NCBI RefSeq assembly: GCF_900100955.1
Contig: NZ_FNCC01000004.1
Span: forward strand, 372,001-436,000
Direction of reading: 5' to 3'
Source of the DNA: Lentzea fradiae
GTDB lineage: Bacteria; Actinomycetota; Actinomycetes; Mycobacteriales; Pseudonocardiaceae
Length of the DNA: 64,000 bases
A program made the translations under genes and the position numbers. The notes beneath the pieces were generated by a model, which was not told where the DNA came from, did no database searches, and saw only the letters and a list, made by a program, of their open reading frames with translations. This document shows positions 8,570 through 16,859 of the stretch, in pieces (within the stretch, counting starts at the first letter, position 1; each line of letters starts with the position of its first letter).

Positions 8570-9331
8570 TCAGCGTACGAACCGGCCGGGGCTCGTACCC
8601 AGCACACGGCGGAAGTGGCGGGTGAGGTGCGACTGGTCGTGGAACCCGGCCAGCACCGCCGCCTCCGCCACCGGCCGTCCCTCCACGAGGAACCCGCGTG
8701 CGAGGTCGACCCTGCGCCCGGTCAGGTACCGGTGCGGCGGCAGCCCGAACCGGCGGCTGAACGCCCGCACCAGGTGCGTCGGGCTCGTCCGCAGCTCCTG
8801 GGCCGCCGCGGTCAGCGTCATCCCGTCCGGCAGCGAGGCGTCCAGCAGCTGCCGCAACCGGTCGGCCAGCGTCGGGTCGGCGTGGCGGGCAGGCGCGGTG
8901 CCCGCGAAGTGGTGCGCCAGCCGTTCGGTGATCAACGCCAGCCTGCTCGCGGCCTCGAACGGCTCGTCCAGCGCGAGGTGCAGCTGGTGCACGCGGTGGC
9001 GCAGCAGCGGGTCGGCGAGCATCGGCGTGTCGACGGCCTTGCCGACCAGTGTGGACGGCAGCACCGAGCCGTCGAGGTAGAGCACGCGCTTGTGGAACCC
9101 GGCGGGGTGCGCGGACCGGCCGTCGTGCGGCACGTGCGGGGGCAGCAGCGTGACGCCGTCCACGAGGGCGCCGTGCTCGTGCCGGTCCAGCTCGTAGCGC
9201 ACGGCACCGGTGTCGAGCAGCATCAACGTCCACGCGTCGTGCGTGTGCGCCGGGTAGACGTGCGTGGTGAAGGAGGCGTGGAAGACCTCCTTGATGCCCT
9301 CCACCGCAGGCTTCCAGGCCGCGACGGTCAT
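8570..9331 (-). CDS. AraC-family transcriptional regulator
   Basis: A 253-residue regulator. The N-terminal half is a cupin-like effector domain (YPAHTHDAWTLMLLDTG, PPHVPHDG). The C-terminal double helix-turn-helix (about 155-253) contains DGMTLTAAAQEL and the closing signature HLTRHFRRVLGTSPGRF. The ATG at 9331 is preferred over a TTG 15 bp upstream. Divergent from the DUF2000 gene with about 50 bp between starts, and immediately upstream of the AfsR-like gene, so the two regulators form one unit. The ligand is unknown. Confidence 0.92.
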   Translation of the reverse strand: MTVAAWKPAVEGIKEVFHASFTTHVYPAHTHDAWTLMLLDTGAVRYELDRHEHGALVDGVTLLPPHVPHDGRSAHPAGFHKRVLYLDGSVLPSTLVGKAVDTPMLADPLLRHRVHQLHLALDEPFEAASRLALITERLAHHFAGTAPARHADPTLADRLRQLLDASLPDGMTLTAAAQELRTSPTHLVRAFSRRFGLPPHRYLTGRRVDLARGFLVEGRPVAEAAVLAGFHDQSHLTRHFRRVLGTSPGRFVR

Positions 9332-9381
9332 GTCAGGAACGTACAAGACGGAAAACGGGTGCTGCCACGATCGTGGTGGCC

Positions 9382-9780
9382 ATGTTCGACACCAAGATCG
9401 CTGTGTTGCTGCGCGACGACCTGGCTGGCTGGCAGGCGTTGAACGTGACGGCCTTCCTCATCAGCGGGCTCCCCGAGACGCTGCGCGGTGAGCCGTACGT
9501 CGACGCCGACGACGTGCGGTACCTGCCGATGTTCGGCCAGCCCGTCGTGGTTCTCCAAGGCGACGCCGGCCTGGTCAAGAAGGCCCACCAGCGCGCGTTG
9601 ACCCGCAACCAGCCGATGACGATCTTCACCGCCGACCTGTTCGCGACCGGCAACGACGCCGACAACCGCGCCGCCGTCCGCAAGGTGCACACCCAGGACC
9701 TCGACCTGGTCGGCATCGCGGTGCACGGCCAGAAGAACGCCGTGGACAAGATCTTCAAGGGCGCGAAGATGCACCCCTGA
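9382..9780 (+). CDS. DUF2000 family protein
   Basis: A 132-residue protein matching the DUF2000 family, which has a peptidyl-tRNA-hydrolase-II-like fold and no agreed function. The family start KIAVLLRDDLAGWQALNVTA and the TIFTADLF and VGIAVHG segments are intact and the length is normal. The ATG at 9382 fits the family N-terminus; a GTG 9 bp upstream is possible. Divergent from the AraC gene, which makes it that regulator's most likely target. The two share a gap of about 50 bp with no obvious dyad. Confidence 0.85.
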   Translation: MFDTKIAVLLRDDLAGWQALNVTAFLISGLPETLRGEPYVDADDVRYLPMFGQPVVVLQGDAGLVKKAHQRALTRNQPMTIFTADLFATGNDADNRAAVRKVHTQDLDLVGIAVHGQKNAVDKIFKGAKMHP

Positions 9781-9858
9781 CCGCGCGGCGGATTGGCCCA
9801 AGAAAAGCGGTCGGACTTGGCCCGTGAAGAGGGTCAATCGCGGTTCTACGGTCAAGAC

Positions 9859-11064
9859 ATGACCAGGCGGCTCGCGGGCGCACAGCTCAGCAACTCGATC
9901 GGGGACGGCGGCTTCATCGTCGTCTCCGCGCTGTACTTCACCCAGGTCGTGGGCCTGAGCGCCACGCGGGTCGGCCTCGCGCTGACCCTCGCGTGGGGCG
10001 TCGGCGCCGTCGCCGGGGTCGCCCTGGGGCACCTCGCCGACCGGTGGGGGCCGCGCACCACCGCCGTCGTGCTCGCGGGCGCGACCGCCGCGAGCATCGG
10101 CGTCCTGCTCCTCACCCGAGGCTTCATCGCGTTCGTGCTGGTCATGTGCGTGTACGCGAGCTGCCAGAGCGGGTTGCAGGCGGCCAGGCAGGCCCTGCTC
10201 GCCGGACTGACCACGCCGCTGGAGCGCACGCGGGCCCGTGCCCGCATCCAGTCGACCGCCAACGCGGGCATCGCGATCGGCGCGGCGGCGGGCGGTGTCG
10301 CGCTGCACATCGGCACGGAGGCCGCGTACACGGCCGTGTTCGTCCTCGACGTGGTGAGCTTCCTCGTCGCCGCCGCGATCCTGGCGACGCTGCCGGAGAC
10401 GGTGATGACCAAGGCCGCGGGCCGGTTCGACGTGCTCAAGGACCGCCCGTACGCCCTGGTCACCCTGGTCAACGCCGTGATGCTGCTCTACATGCCGCTG
10501 CTCAGCCTGATCATCCCGCTGTGGATCGTGCAGCGCACCGCCGCGCCGACCTGGCTCGCGGCCGCGTTGCTGGTGCTCAACACCGCGGCCGTCGTGCTGT
10601 TCCAGGTGCGGATCGCCGGACGCGTCACCGGGCTCGGCAGCGCGTCGAAGCTCGTCGCGAACGCCGGTCTCGTGATGCTCGCGTCGTGCGTGGTGTTCGC
10701 GGTGACGGCGGCGAGCTTCGGCGCCTGGTCCGCGGCGGTGCTGCTCGTCGTGGCCGCCGCGTTGCAGGTGCTCGGGGAGATGATGCTCGCCTCCGGGGCG
10801 TGGGAGATCGGCTTCGCCCTCGCCCCCGCCGACCGGCAGGGCCAGTACCAGGGCTTCTTCGCGACCGGCACGGCCGTCGCGCGCATGGTCGGCCCCGCCC
10901 TGCTCACCACCGTCGTGCTCGGCTGGGGCGCGGTGGGGTGGCTGCTGGTCGGCGGGCTGTTCGTCGTGGCGGGCTACGCGATGGGACCGGCGGTGCGCTG
11001 GGCCCGTGAGAAGAACTCCACCAGCTCCGGCGCGATGACCGAGGACTTGACCACGTGCGTCTGA
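9859..11064 (+). CDS. MFS transporter
   Basis: A 401-residue inner-membrane transporter of the major facilitator superfamily with about 12 hydrophobic segments. The cytosolic loop motif after helix 2 reads GHLADRWGPRT, the classic GxxxDRxGxR signature. The N-terminus NSIGDGGFIVVSALYF resembles drug-efflux type MFS proteins of actinomycetes, and the substrate is unknown. The ATG at 9859 fits the first helix; an upstream start would add about 22 poorly conserved residues. The 3' end runs 91 bp into the converging hydrolase gene, an unusually long overlap in which both proteins keep plausible C-termini. Confidence 0.9.
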   Translation: MTRRLAGAQLSNSIGDGGFIVVSALYFTQVVGLSATRVGLALTLAWGVGAVAGVALGHLADRWGPRTTAVVLAGATAASIGVLLLTRGFIAFVLVMCVYASCQSGLQAARQALLAGLTTPLERTRARARIQSTANAGIAIGAAAGGVALHIGTEAAYTAVFVLDVVSFLVAAAILATLPETVMTKAAGRFDVLKDRPYALVTLVNAVMLLYMPLLSLIIPLWIVQRTAAPTWLAAALLVLNTAAVVLFQVRIAGRVTGLGSASKLVANAGLVMLASCVVFAVTAASFGAWSAAVLLVVAAALQVLGEMMLASGAWEIGFALAPADRQGQYQGFFATGTAVARMVGPALLTTVVLGWGAVGWLLVGGLFVVAGYAMGPAVRWAREKNSTSSGAMTEDLTTCV

Positions 11065-11795
11065 CCCGGCAGCGTCTTGTGGTCCGCACCCAGCACCTCC
11101 GCCGCGTCGCTCATGGCGTTGCGGAGGTACTCGGGGCTCTTCCCGCCGTCCATCGCGAGCGTCGGCACCTTCACGTTCCACCGGTCGGCCGGCAGCTTCG
11201 AGCCGCGTCCGTCCGAGCCGAGGAGCGCGAGGTCCCACGGCAGCGTGTGCGCGACGAGCTTGAGCTTCTTCCACACCGGCGTCAGCTTCATGACCGCGAG
11301 ACCGATGCCGGGCACGCCGACCATCCTCATGAACGTCGAGACCATCTTCGAGCGTTCGCCGCGCTCCAGCATGGCGTTCATCCGCTCGATGATGTCCGCG
11401 GGCCGCGCCGGGTAGGTGTCGTCGACGACGAACGGGACCTCGTAGAGCGCGAGCCGGGTGATGCCTGGCAGGCGGGAGGCCGCCTCCATCGCGAGGACCG
11501 CGCCCGACGACGAGCCGTAGACGAACGCGCTGCCGCCGGCCGCCTTGATGACCGCGTCGACGTCCTCGACCTCGCGCTCCAGCGACCACGGCGTCACGCC
11601 CTCGCCCGTCTCACCGCGACCGCGCCGGTCGTACGTGTAGACCGTGAAGTTCTTGTCCAGCACGGACGCCAGCTCGGTGGAGGGACCGAACATCCGGTGG
11701 CACAGCGCGCCGTCCACGAGCACGAGCGCGGGGCCGGAGCCGGTGACCGAGTAGGCGATCTCCGTGCCGTCGGCGGAGGTGGTGAAGCGGGTCAT
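10974..11795 (-). CDS. Alpha/beta hydrolase
   Basis: A 273-residue cytosolic hydrolase. The strand-turn YTYDRRGRGETGE near residue 50, the nucleophile elbow GSSSGA near residue 95 and a C-terminal GQTHVV histidine are all present. The substrate is unknown. Start ATG at 11795 overlaps the upstream SRPBCC stop as ATGA, so the two are translationally coupled. The C-terminus (LVEFFSRAQ) is typical, although the stop lies 91 bp inside the end of the converging MFS gene. Confidence 0.92.
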   Translation of the reverse strand: MTRFTTSADGTEIAYSVTGSGPALVLVDGALCHRMFGPSTELASVLDKNFTVYTYDRRGRGETGEGVTPWSLEREVEDVDAVIKAAGGSAFVYGSSSGAVLAMEAASRLPGITRLALYEVPFVVDDTYPARPADIIERMNAMLERGERSKMVSTFMRMVGVPGIGLAVMKLTPVWKKLKLVAHTLPWDLALLGSDGRGSKLPADRWNVKVPTLAMDGGKSPEYLRNAMSDAAEVLGADHKTLPGQTHVVKSSVIAPELVEFFSRAQRTAGPIA

Positions 11796-12475
11796 CCCTG
11801 CTCTCCCAGGGTCGTGTCGAGGAAGCTCTGCCAGTCCTGCTCGGACTCGTCGCCGTCGAAGACGTGGTGCGCGGCGATCATCGGGCCGCCGAAGCCGCGC
11901 AGGAAGCGGTACAGGGCCCTGTCGGTGCGCAGGCCGACGGTGTGGGCGTTGCGGTGGTACTCGACGGCGTCCGGGAGCTTCTCGGCGACGGCCGCGTCGA
12001 GCCTCTTCCAGGCGTCGTCCCAGTCGCCGACCACCGGTCCGAAGACGGTGAGTGGCCGGGCGGTGCGGCCGGCGAAGTGCGTCAGGTAGGTGGCGAGCGT
12101 GGCGCGGAACAGCGCGCCGCCCAGCGTCATCGCCTCGAACTCGTCGGCCCAGTCGTCGCCGGGCAGGAAGCCGCTCGTGACCATGCGCAGCACGGTGCTG
12201 CCGTGGCCGCGGCCCTCGACGAGGAACTCGTGGGCGATGAACCGGCCGTCGGGTGCCTTGCCGGTGCCGTAGGCGAAGCGGTGCGGCGACTCGGACCCGG
12301 TGACCTCGAACGTCGGCCCGTACTCGCCGAACGCCGTCCTGACCCGGCCGTCCGCGACCTCGTTGCGGCCCATGAACCACGAGTCGATGCCCGGTCCGGT
12401 CGCGATGGCCGTCCAGACGTCCTCGACGGAGGCGGGCACCGTGATCTCGTCGGTGCTCTTGAACTCGTGACCCAT
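11792..12475 (-). CDS. SRPBCC / AHSA1-like domain protein
   Basis: A 227-residue START/Bet v1-like protein of the AHSA1 group. It shows ITVPASVEDVWTAIATGPGIDSWF at its start (read as two pieces, ITVPASVEDVW and GIDSWF) and PHRFAYGTG and FLVEG strands. This fold binds hydrophobic ligands, but no ligand can be named. It is the first gene of a two-gene unit with the hydrolase. A promoter-like TTGACA (12540-12535) and GAGGAT about 17 bp further lie inside an inverted repeat upstream. Such proteins are commonly paired with ArsR repressors, but none is adjacent. Confidence 0.85.
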   Translation of the reverse strand: MGHEFKSTDEITVPASVEDVWTAIATGPGIDSWFMGRNEVADGRVRTAFGEYGPTFEVTGSESPHRFAYGTGKAPDGRFIAHEFLVEGRGHGSTVLRMVTSGFLPGDDWADEFEAMTLGGALFRATLATYLTHFAGRTARPLTVFGPVVGDWDDAWKRLDAAVAEKLPDAVEYHRNAHTVGLRTDRALYRFLRGFGGPMIAAHHVFDGDESEQDWQSFLDTTLGEQG

Positions 12476-12520
12476 CGGTTCTTCTCCCGTTCGTGCCGGC
12501 GTGATGGTCCCATCCTCTTA

Positions 12521-12576
12521 CCGACAACTTTTCTTGTCAAGGCTGCGGAGGCGGTCTTGAACAAAAAAGTTGTCGG
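12521..12576. promoter_or_regulatory. Long AT-rich inverted repeat between divergent genes
   Basis: Two 21-bp arms (12521-12541 and 12556-12576) are almost exact reverse complements, separated by 14 bp. Each arm begins or ends with CCGACAACTTTT and carries an ACAA-N5/6-TTGT half-dyad, so each looks like a small operator, and the pair points outward toward the SRPBCC gene (-) and the small zinc-ribbon gene (+). The arm facing the SRPBCC gene contains a TTGACA -35 box. The AT content stands out from the surrounding DNA. It could be a double operator for an ArsR/TetR-type repressor or a hairpin. Confidence 0.65.
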
Positions 12577-12601
12577 CGAGGACCGCGCGTAGGCTGGAGG
12601 A

Positions 12602-12751
12602 ATGGCGGGTGACGAGCGTGGTGGCGAGGCCGAGGTCGTTCCCGAGGGCGAGTCCGTCTGCCTCCTGGAGCTGGTGTGCCCGGAGTGCGGGCGCGTCACG
12701 ACCGACGAGTTCGCGCCCGGCTGCGACGCCTGCCGTCAGCCGACCAGCTGA
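12602..12751 (+). CDS. Small zinc-ribbon-like protein (49 aa)
   Basis: A short gene with a good ribosome binding site (CTGGAGG ending 1 bp before the A of the ATG region) and high third-position GC. The product has an acidic N-terminal tail and two cysteine pairs, CPEC (26-29) and CDAC (41-44), consistent with a single zinc ribbon or rubredoxin-like knuckle. No family name is recognised. It is the rightward gene off the 12521-12576 inverted repeat and its stop overlaps the converging zinc-ribbon gene by 16 bp. Confidence 0.6.
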   Translation: MAGDERGGEAEVVPEGESVCLLELVCPECGRVTTDEFAPGCDACRQPTS

Positions 12752-12963
12752 TCGGCGTGCATCTTGGTGATGTCGTAGGAGACCCCGCAGAACGTGCACT
12801 GCAGCCCGTACTTGCTGCTGATGGTGAACAGCGGGATGAAGAACAGGGTCGGCCTCGTGCGGCGCCGGTAGAGGTGGTGCGCGGACTGGTGGTGGCAGTT
12901 CCCGCACACGAGCCGCAGCATCCGCAGCTGCTCGATCGTCGTGCGCCAGCCGAAGATGACCAT
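12736..12963 (-). CDS. Zinc-ribbon domain protein (75 aa)
   Basis: A small protein with two cysteine pairs, CGNC near residue 20 and CTFC near residue 56, separated by a hydrophobic strand (PTLFFIPLFTISSKYG). This arrangement is seen in a common actinobacterial 'zinc-ribbon domain-containing protein' of unknown role. ATG at 12963. A longer open frame runs upstream but it is antisense to the GNAT gene. It converges on the 49-residue zinc-ribbon gene, with a 16-bp overlap. Confidence 0.8.
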   Translation of the reverse strand: MVIFGWRTTIEQLRMLRLVCGNCHHQSAHHLYRRRTRPTLFFIPLFTISSKYGLQCTFCGVSYDITKMHADQLVG

Positions 12964-13044
12964 CAGCTCTCCCTTGTCGTCTGTCCCTCTGACGTCCGGC
13001 GGCACGCCCGAGTTGCCGCCGCCGGCGCGAATTACGCTGGACGC

Positions 13045-13545
13045 GTGGACCCCCTGCTCCGGCCCTGGATGCCCGACGACGCGCCGATCATCCTCGCGGC
13101 GGCGGGCGAACCGCTCATGGAACGCCAGTTCGCCGCCCGGATCGACTCGCTCGCCGCCGCCGAGGAGTGGATCGACCTGCTCACCACCCGGCGCCACGCG
13201 GACAGCGCTTACTCGTTCGCCGTGCTGCACGAGGGCGTGCCCGCGGGCAACGTCACCGTGTCCGGCGTGGAGCGTCGTCACCTGACCGGCTGGATCTCCT
13301 ACTGGACGCGCGAGGAGGCGCGGGGCCGCGGGCTCGCGACCAGGGCCTGCCGGGCGGTCGCCGAGTTCGCCTTCGCGGAGCTGGGCCTGTTCCGCCTGGA
13401 GCTCGCGCACCGCCTGGACAACCCCGCGTCCTGCCGGGTCGCCACGGCGGCGGGCTTCCTGACCGAAGGGGTGGAACGGGCCCGGCTGCTCTACGACGGC
13501 GTCCGCTACGACACCGAGACCCACGCGCGCCTCGCCACGGACTGA
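13045..13545 (+). CDS. GNAT family N-acetyltransferase
   Basis: A 166-residue acetyltransferase of the RimJ/RimL type. The acetyl-CoA loop reads TREEARGRGLATRA (R/Q-x-x-G-x-G/A motif), followed by LFRLELAHRLDNPASCRVATAAGF, the typical motif B helix-loop (quoted here as LELAHRLDN and ATAAGF). The GTG at 13045 places the conserved LLRPWMPDDA start correctly. Substrate unknown. It precedes the nucleotidyltransferase operon by 36 bp on the same strand and could be its first gene. Confidence 0.88.
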   Translation: MDPLLRPWMPDDAPIILAAAGEPLMERQFAARIDSLAAAEEWIDLLTTRRHADSAYSFAVLHEGVPAGNVTVSGVERRHLTGWISYWTREEARGRGLATRACRAVAEFAFAELGLFRLELAHRLDNPASCRVATAAGFLTEGVERARLLYDGVRYDTETHARLATD

Positions 13546-13581
13546 GGTTCACCCCGCGCGCCGCCGGGTAACCGCGAGTGC

Positions 13582-14175
13582 ATGAGCGACGTGCAGGCGG
13601 AACTGCTGCGGACGTTGACCAAGGTCGCCAAGGCACTACGTGGCGCGGAGATCCCGTTCGCCCTGACCGGAGGCTGTGCCGGCTACGCGCGGGGAGGACC
13701 GACGAGTGAGCACGACGTCGACCTCCTGGTGCGCGAGGAGGACGCCACCGAGGCCGTGCGGGTGCTGGTGGGGGCGGGGATGCGCGCCGCCGAGCCGCCG
13801 GAGGACTGGCTGCTGAAGGTCTACGACGGCGACTCGCTGGTGGACCTGCTGTTCCGGCCGAACGAGCGGCCGGTCACCGACGAGGTCCTGGCGCTGGCCG
13901 AGGAGATGCCCGTCGGGTCGGTGCTGCTGCCGGTGATGCCCGCGACGTTCGTCCTCACCAGCAAGCTGCTGGTGCTGGACGGGCACCGGTGCGACTTCAG
14001 CGAGCTGCTGCCGTTCGCGCGCGCTCTCCGCGAGCAGATCGACTGGGACCGCGTGCGCGAGGACACGAGGCACTCGCCGTACGCCGAGGCGTTCCTGCTG
14101 CTCATCGAGCGCTTGGAGATCATCGGGAGGGGCGGCAATGGAATCCGAGCAGTACCTGGCGGCAAATCTGCGTAG
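13582..14175 (+). CDS. Nucleotidyltransferase-fold protein
   Basis: A 197-residue protein with the minimal nucleotidyltransferase (MNT-like) signature: the helix start GGCAGYARGG followed by the metal-binding pair in SEHDVDLLV (Asp-x-Asp), plus VDLLFRP as the third strand. Families with this core modify small molecules, RNA or proteins; the substrate here is unknown. It is the first of a compact rightward run and overlaps the BON gene by 38 bp, so the two are coupled. Confidence 0.82.
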   Translation: MSDVQAELLRTLTKVAKALRGAEIPFALTGGCAGYARGGPTSEHDVDLLVREEDATEAVRVLVGAGMRAAEPPEDWLLKVYDGDSLVDLLFRPNERPVTDEVLALAEEMPVGSVLLPVMPATFVLTSKLLVLDGHRCDFSELLPFARALREQIDWDRVREDTRHSPYAEAFLLLIERLEIIGRGGNGIRAVPGGKSA

Positions 14176-14386
14176 GGCGGTGGCCGAGGACCCCAGAACG
14201 GCGGAGCTCGGCGTCCGGATCACGGTGCGCGGGGACAACGCGATGCTCTCCGGCGACGTGGCCTGCGCCGAACGACGCGCGCTGATCGAGGAGGTCCTGC
14301 GCGAGGCCGCGCCCGATCTCAAGATCCTGAACGACGTCCGGGTGACCCCGGCGGGTGAACCGGAGGGTGAGGAGGACCTGCGATGA
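14138..14386 (+). CDS. BON domain protein
   Basis: An 82-residue cytosolic protein consisting almost only of one BON domain (ITVRGDNAMLSGDVACAERR, then EEVLREAAPDLKILNDVRV). BON domains bind phospholipid or other hydrophobic surfaces and are frequent in stress-response genes. Its start lies inside the nucleotidyltransferase gene, and its stop overlaps the phosphoesterase start as ATGA, which indicates tight translational coupling on both sides. Confidence 0.85.
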   Translation: MESEQYLAANLRRAVAEDPRTAELGVRITVRGDNAMLSGDVACAERRALIEEVLREAAPDLKILNDVRVTPAGEPEGEEDLR

Positions 14387-15105
14387 TCCGCGTCGCGGCG
14401 GTCGGGGACATCCACCTCGGCGAGGACATGCGCGGGCACCTGCGCCCCGCTCTGGAGAACGTCGGCGAGCGCGCGGACGTGCTGCTGCTGGCCGGTGACC
14501 TGACCCGGCACGGCACCGTGGCGGAGGCCGAGGTGGTCGCGGACGAGTTCGCCGACCTCCCGGTGCCGGTGGTCGCCGTGCTCGGCAACCACGACCACCA
14601 CGACGACAAGCCGCTCGAAGTCACCAAGACGTTGCAGGACAAGGGCATCCACGTGCTGGAGGGCACGACCTTCACCCACCGGGTGAACGGCTGCTCGATC
14701 GGCGTCGCGGGCGTGAAGGGGTTCGGCGGCGGGTTCGCGGGCAAGTGCGGCAGCGCGTTCGGCGAACGCGAGATGAAGGCGTTCATCCAGCACACCTGCG
14801 ACATCGCGGACGACCTGCGCGGCGCACTGTCCGAACTGGACACCGACATCAAGGTGGCGCTGACGCACTACGCGCCGGTGCCCGACACGTTGCGCGGCGA
14901 GCCGCCGGAGATCTACCCGTTCCTCGGCTCCTACCTGCTCGGCGAGGCCATCGACGCCACCGGCACGCACCTCGCGGTGCACGGCCACGCGCACTTCGGC
15001 ACCGAACAGGGCATGACCCCGGGTGGTGTGCGCGTCCGCAACGTCGCGCAGCCGATCATCCGGTCCGCCTACACGGTGTACGTCCTGGAGGGGAACTCCT
15101 CATGA
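14383..15105 (+). CDS. Metallophosphoesterase
   Basis: A 240-residue calcineurin-like phosphoesterase. All metal-binding motifs are visible: GDIHLGED near residue 7, GDLTRHG near 39, GNHDHH near 68, THYAPVP near 163 and GHAHFG near 205. It is cytosolic (no signal peptide) and probably acts on a small phosphodiester or phosphoprotein; no specific substrate can be named. Coupled by ATGA overlaps to the BON gene before it and the TPP-enzyme gene after it. Confidence 0.9.
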   Translation: MIRVAAVGDIHLGEDMRGHLRPALENVGERADVLLLAGDLTRHGTVAEAEVVADEFADLPVPVVAVLGNHDHHDDKPLEVTKTLQDKGIHVLEGTTFTHRVNGCSIGVAGVKGFGGGFAGKCGSAFGEREMKAFIQHTCDIADDLRGALSELDTDIKVALTHYAPVPDTLRGEPPEIYPFLGSYLLGEAIDATGTHLAVHGHAHFGTEQGMTPGGVRVRNVAQPIIRSAYTVYVLEGNSS

Positions 15106-16859
15106 CCGTCGGTGACTACGTCGTCGGACGCTTGCGCGACTGGGGCGTGAAGCAGGTCTTCGCCTACCCCGGCGACGGCATCAACGGGATCGTGGCCGCG
15201 TTCGGCAAGGCGGACAACGACCCGAAGTTCGTCCAGACCCGGCACGAGGAGATGGCCGCGTTCGCCGCCGTGGGGTTCGCGAAGTTCAGCGGCGACGTCG
15301 GCGTGTGCCTGGCCACCAGCGGCCCCGGCGCGATCCACCTGCTCAACGGTCTCTACGACGCCAAGCTCGACCACGTGCCGGTCGTCGCGATCGTCGGCCA
15401 GACCGCCCGCACCGCGATCGGCGGCAGCTACCAGCAGGAGGTCGACCTCCACTCGCTGTTCCGCGACGTCGCCTCGTACCTGGTCGACGTCACGGTGCCC
15501 GAGCAGCTGCCGAACGCCCTCGACCGGGCGATGCGCACCGCGCGGACCGAGCGCGCCCCGGCCGTGCTGATCATCCCGAACGACGTGCAGGAGCAGGACT
15601 ACGAGCCGCCCCAGCACGAGTTCAAGCACATCCCGTCCAGCCCGCCGTCCCGTCCGTTCTCGGTCACCGTGCCGTCGGACGAGGAGCTGCGCGCCGCCGC
15701 CGAGGTGCTCAACTCCGGCGAGAAGGTCGCGATCCTCGTCGGGCAGGGCGCCCGCGGTGCCGCCGCCGAGGTGGGAGAGGTCGCGGACCTGCTCGGCGCG
15801 GGAGTCGCGAAGGCGTTGCTGGGCAAGGACGTCCTGCCCGACGACCTGCCGTACGTGACAGGCTCGATCGGCATCCTGGGCACCCGGCCGTCGTACGAGA
15901 TGATGCGCGACTGCGACAGGTTGCTGATCGTCGGGTCGAACTTCCCGTACTCGCAGTTCCTGCCGAAGTTCGGCTCCGCGCGCGGCGTGCAGATCGACCT
16001 GGACGGCCGCTCCATCGGCATGCGCTACCCGACCGAGGTGAACCTCGTCGGTGACGCGCTGGAGACGCTGCGGGCGCTGATCCCGTTGCTGCGGCACAAG
16101 ACCGACCGCTCGTGGCGGGAGAAGATCGAGTCGGACGTCGCCCGCTGGTGGGAGGTCATGGACCGGCAGTCGCGGGTGCCCGCCGACCCCGTCAACCCGA
16201 TGCGGATCGTCTCGGAGCTCTCGGACCGCCTGCCCGCCAACGCGATCGTCACCGCGGACTCCGGTTCGGCGACGAACTGGTACGCCCGGCAGCTCAAGAT
16301 CAAGGAGGGGGTGCGGTCGTCGCTGTCCGGCACCCTCGCCACGATGGGCTGCGCGGTCCCGTACGCGCTGGGCGCCGCGTTCGCCCAGCCGGACCGGCCG
16401 CTGATCGCGCTGGTCGGTGACGGCGCGATGCAGATGAACGGGATGGCGGAACTGCTCACGTTGCGGCACTACGGCATCCGCTGTGTGGTGTGCGTCTTCC
16501 ACAACAACGACCTCAACCAGGTCACGTGGGAGCTGCGCGCGATGGGCGGCGCTCCTAAGTTCGAGGAGTCGCAGACCCTTCCGGACCTGTCGTACGCGGC
16601 CTTCGCGCAATCGATCGGGTTGCAGGGCATCGAGGTCGACGACCCGGAGAAGCTCGGCGCCGCGTGGGACACCGCGCTCGCGTTCGACGGGACGACCGTG
16701 CTCGACGTGCGCTGCGACCCGAACGTGCCGCCGATCCCGCCGCACGCGACGTTCGACCAGATCAAGGACATGACCGAAGCCGTGCTGCGTGGCGATCCCG
16801 ATGCCTGGGACCTGCTGCGCAGGGGCGTGCAGACCAAGATCCAGGAGTTCCTCCCGTGA
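15102..16859 (+). CDS. Thiamine-pyrophosphate-requiring enzyme (pyruvate oxidase / acetolactate synthase superfamily)
   Basis: A 585-residue cytosolic enzyme with the three domains of the PoxB/IlvB family. The N-terminal PYR domain has YPGDGINGI and the activating glutamate in RHEEMAAFAA. A central domain follows. The C-terminal PP domain has the TPP motif beginning VGDGAMQMNG and ending HNNDLN. Candidate reactions are oxidative decarboxylation of pyruvate or a related 2-oxoacid. The ATG at 15102 overlaps the upstream stop as ATGA, and its own stop overlaps the LLM gene start as GTGA. Confidence 0.92.
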   Translation: MTVGDYVVGRLRDWGVKQVFAYPGDGINGIVAAFGKADNDPKFVQTRHEEMAAFAAVGFAKFSGDVGVCLATSGPGAIHLLNGLYDAKLDHVPVVAIVGQTARTAIGGSYQQEVDLHSLFRDVASYLVDVTVPEQLPNALDRAMRTARTERAPAVLIIPNDVQEQDYEPPQHEFKHIPSSPPSRPFSVTVPSDEELRAAAEVLNSGEKVAILVGQGARGAAAEVGEVADLLGAGVAKALLGKDVLPDDLPYVTGSIGILGTRPSYEMMRDCDRLLIVGSNFPYSQFLPKFGSARGVQIDLDGRSIGMRYPTEVNLVGDALETLRALIPLLRHKTDRSWREKIESDVARWWEVMDRQSRVPADPVNPMRIVSELSDRLPANAIVTADSGSATNWYARQLKIKEGVRSSLSGTLATMGCAVPYALGAAFAQPDRPLIALVGDGAMQMNGMAELLTLRHYGIRCVVCVFHNNDLNQVTWELRAMGGAPKFEESQTLPDLSYAAFAQSIGLQGIEVDDPEKLGAAWDTALAFDGTTVLDVRCDPNVPPIPPHATFDQIKDMTEAVLRGDPDAWDLLRRGVQTKIQEFLP

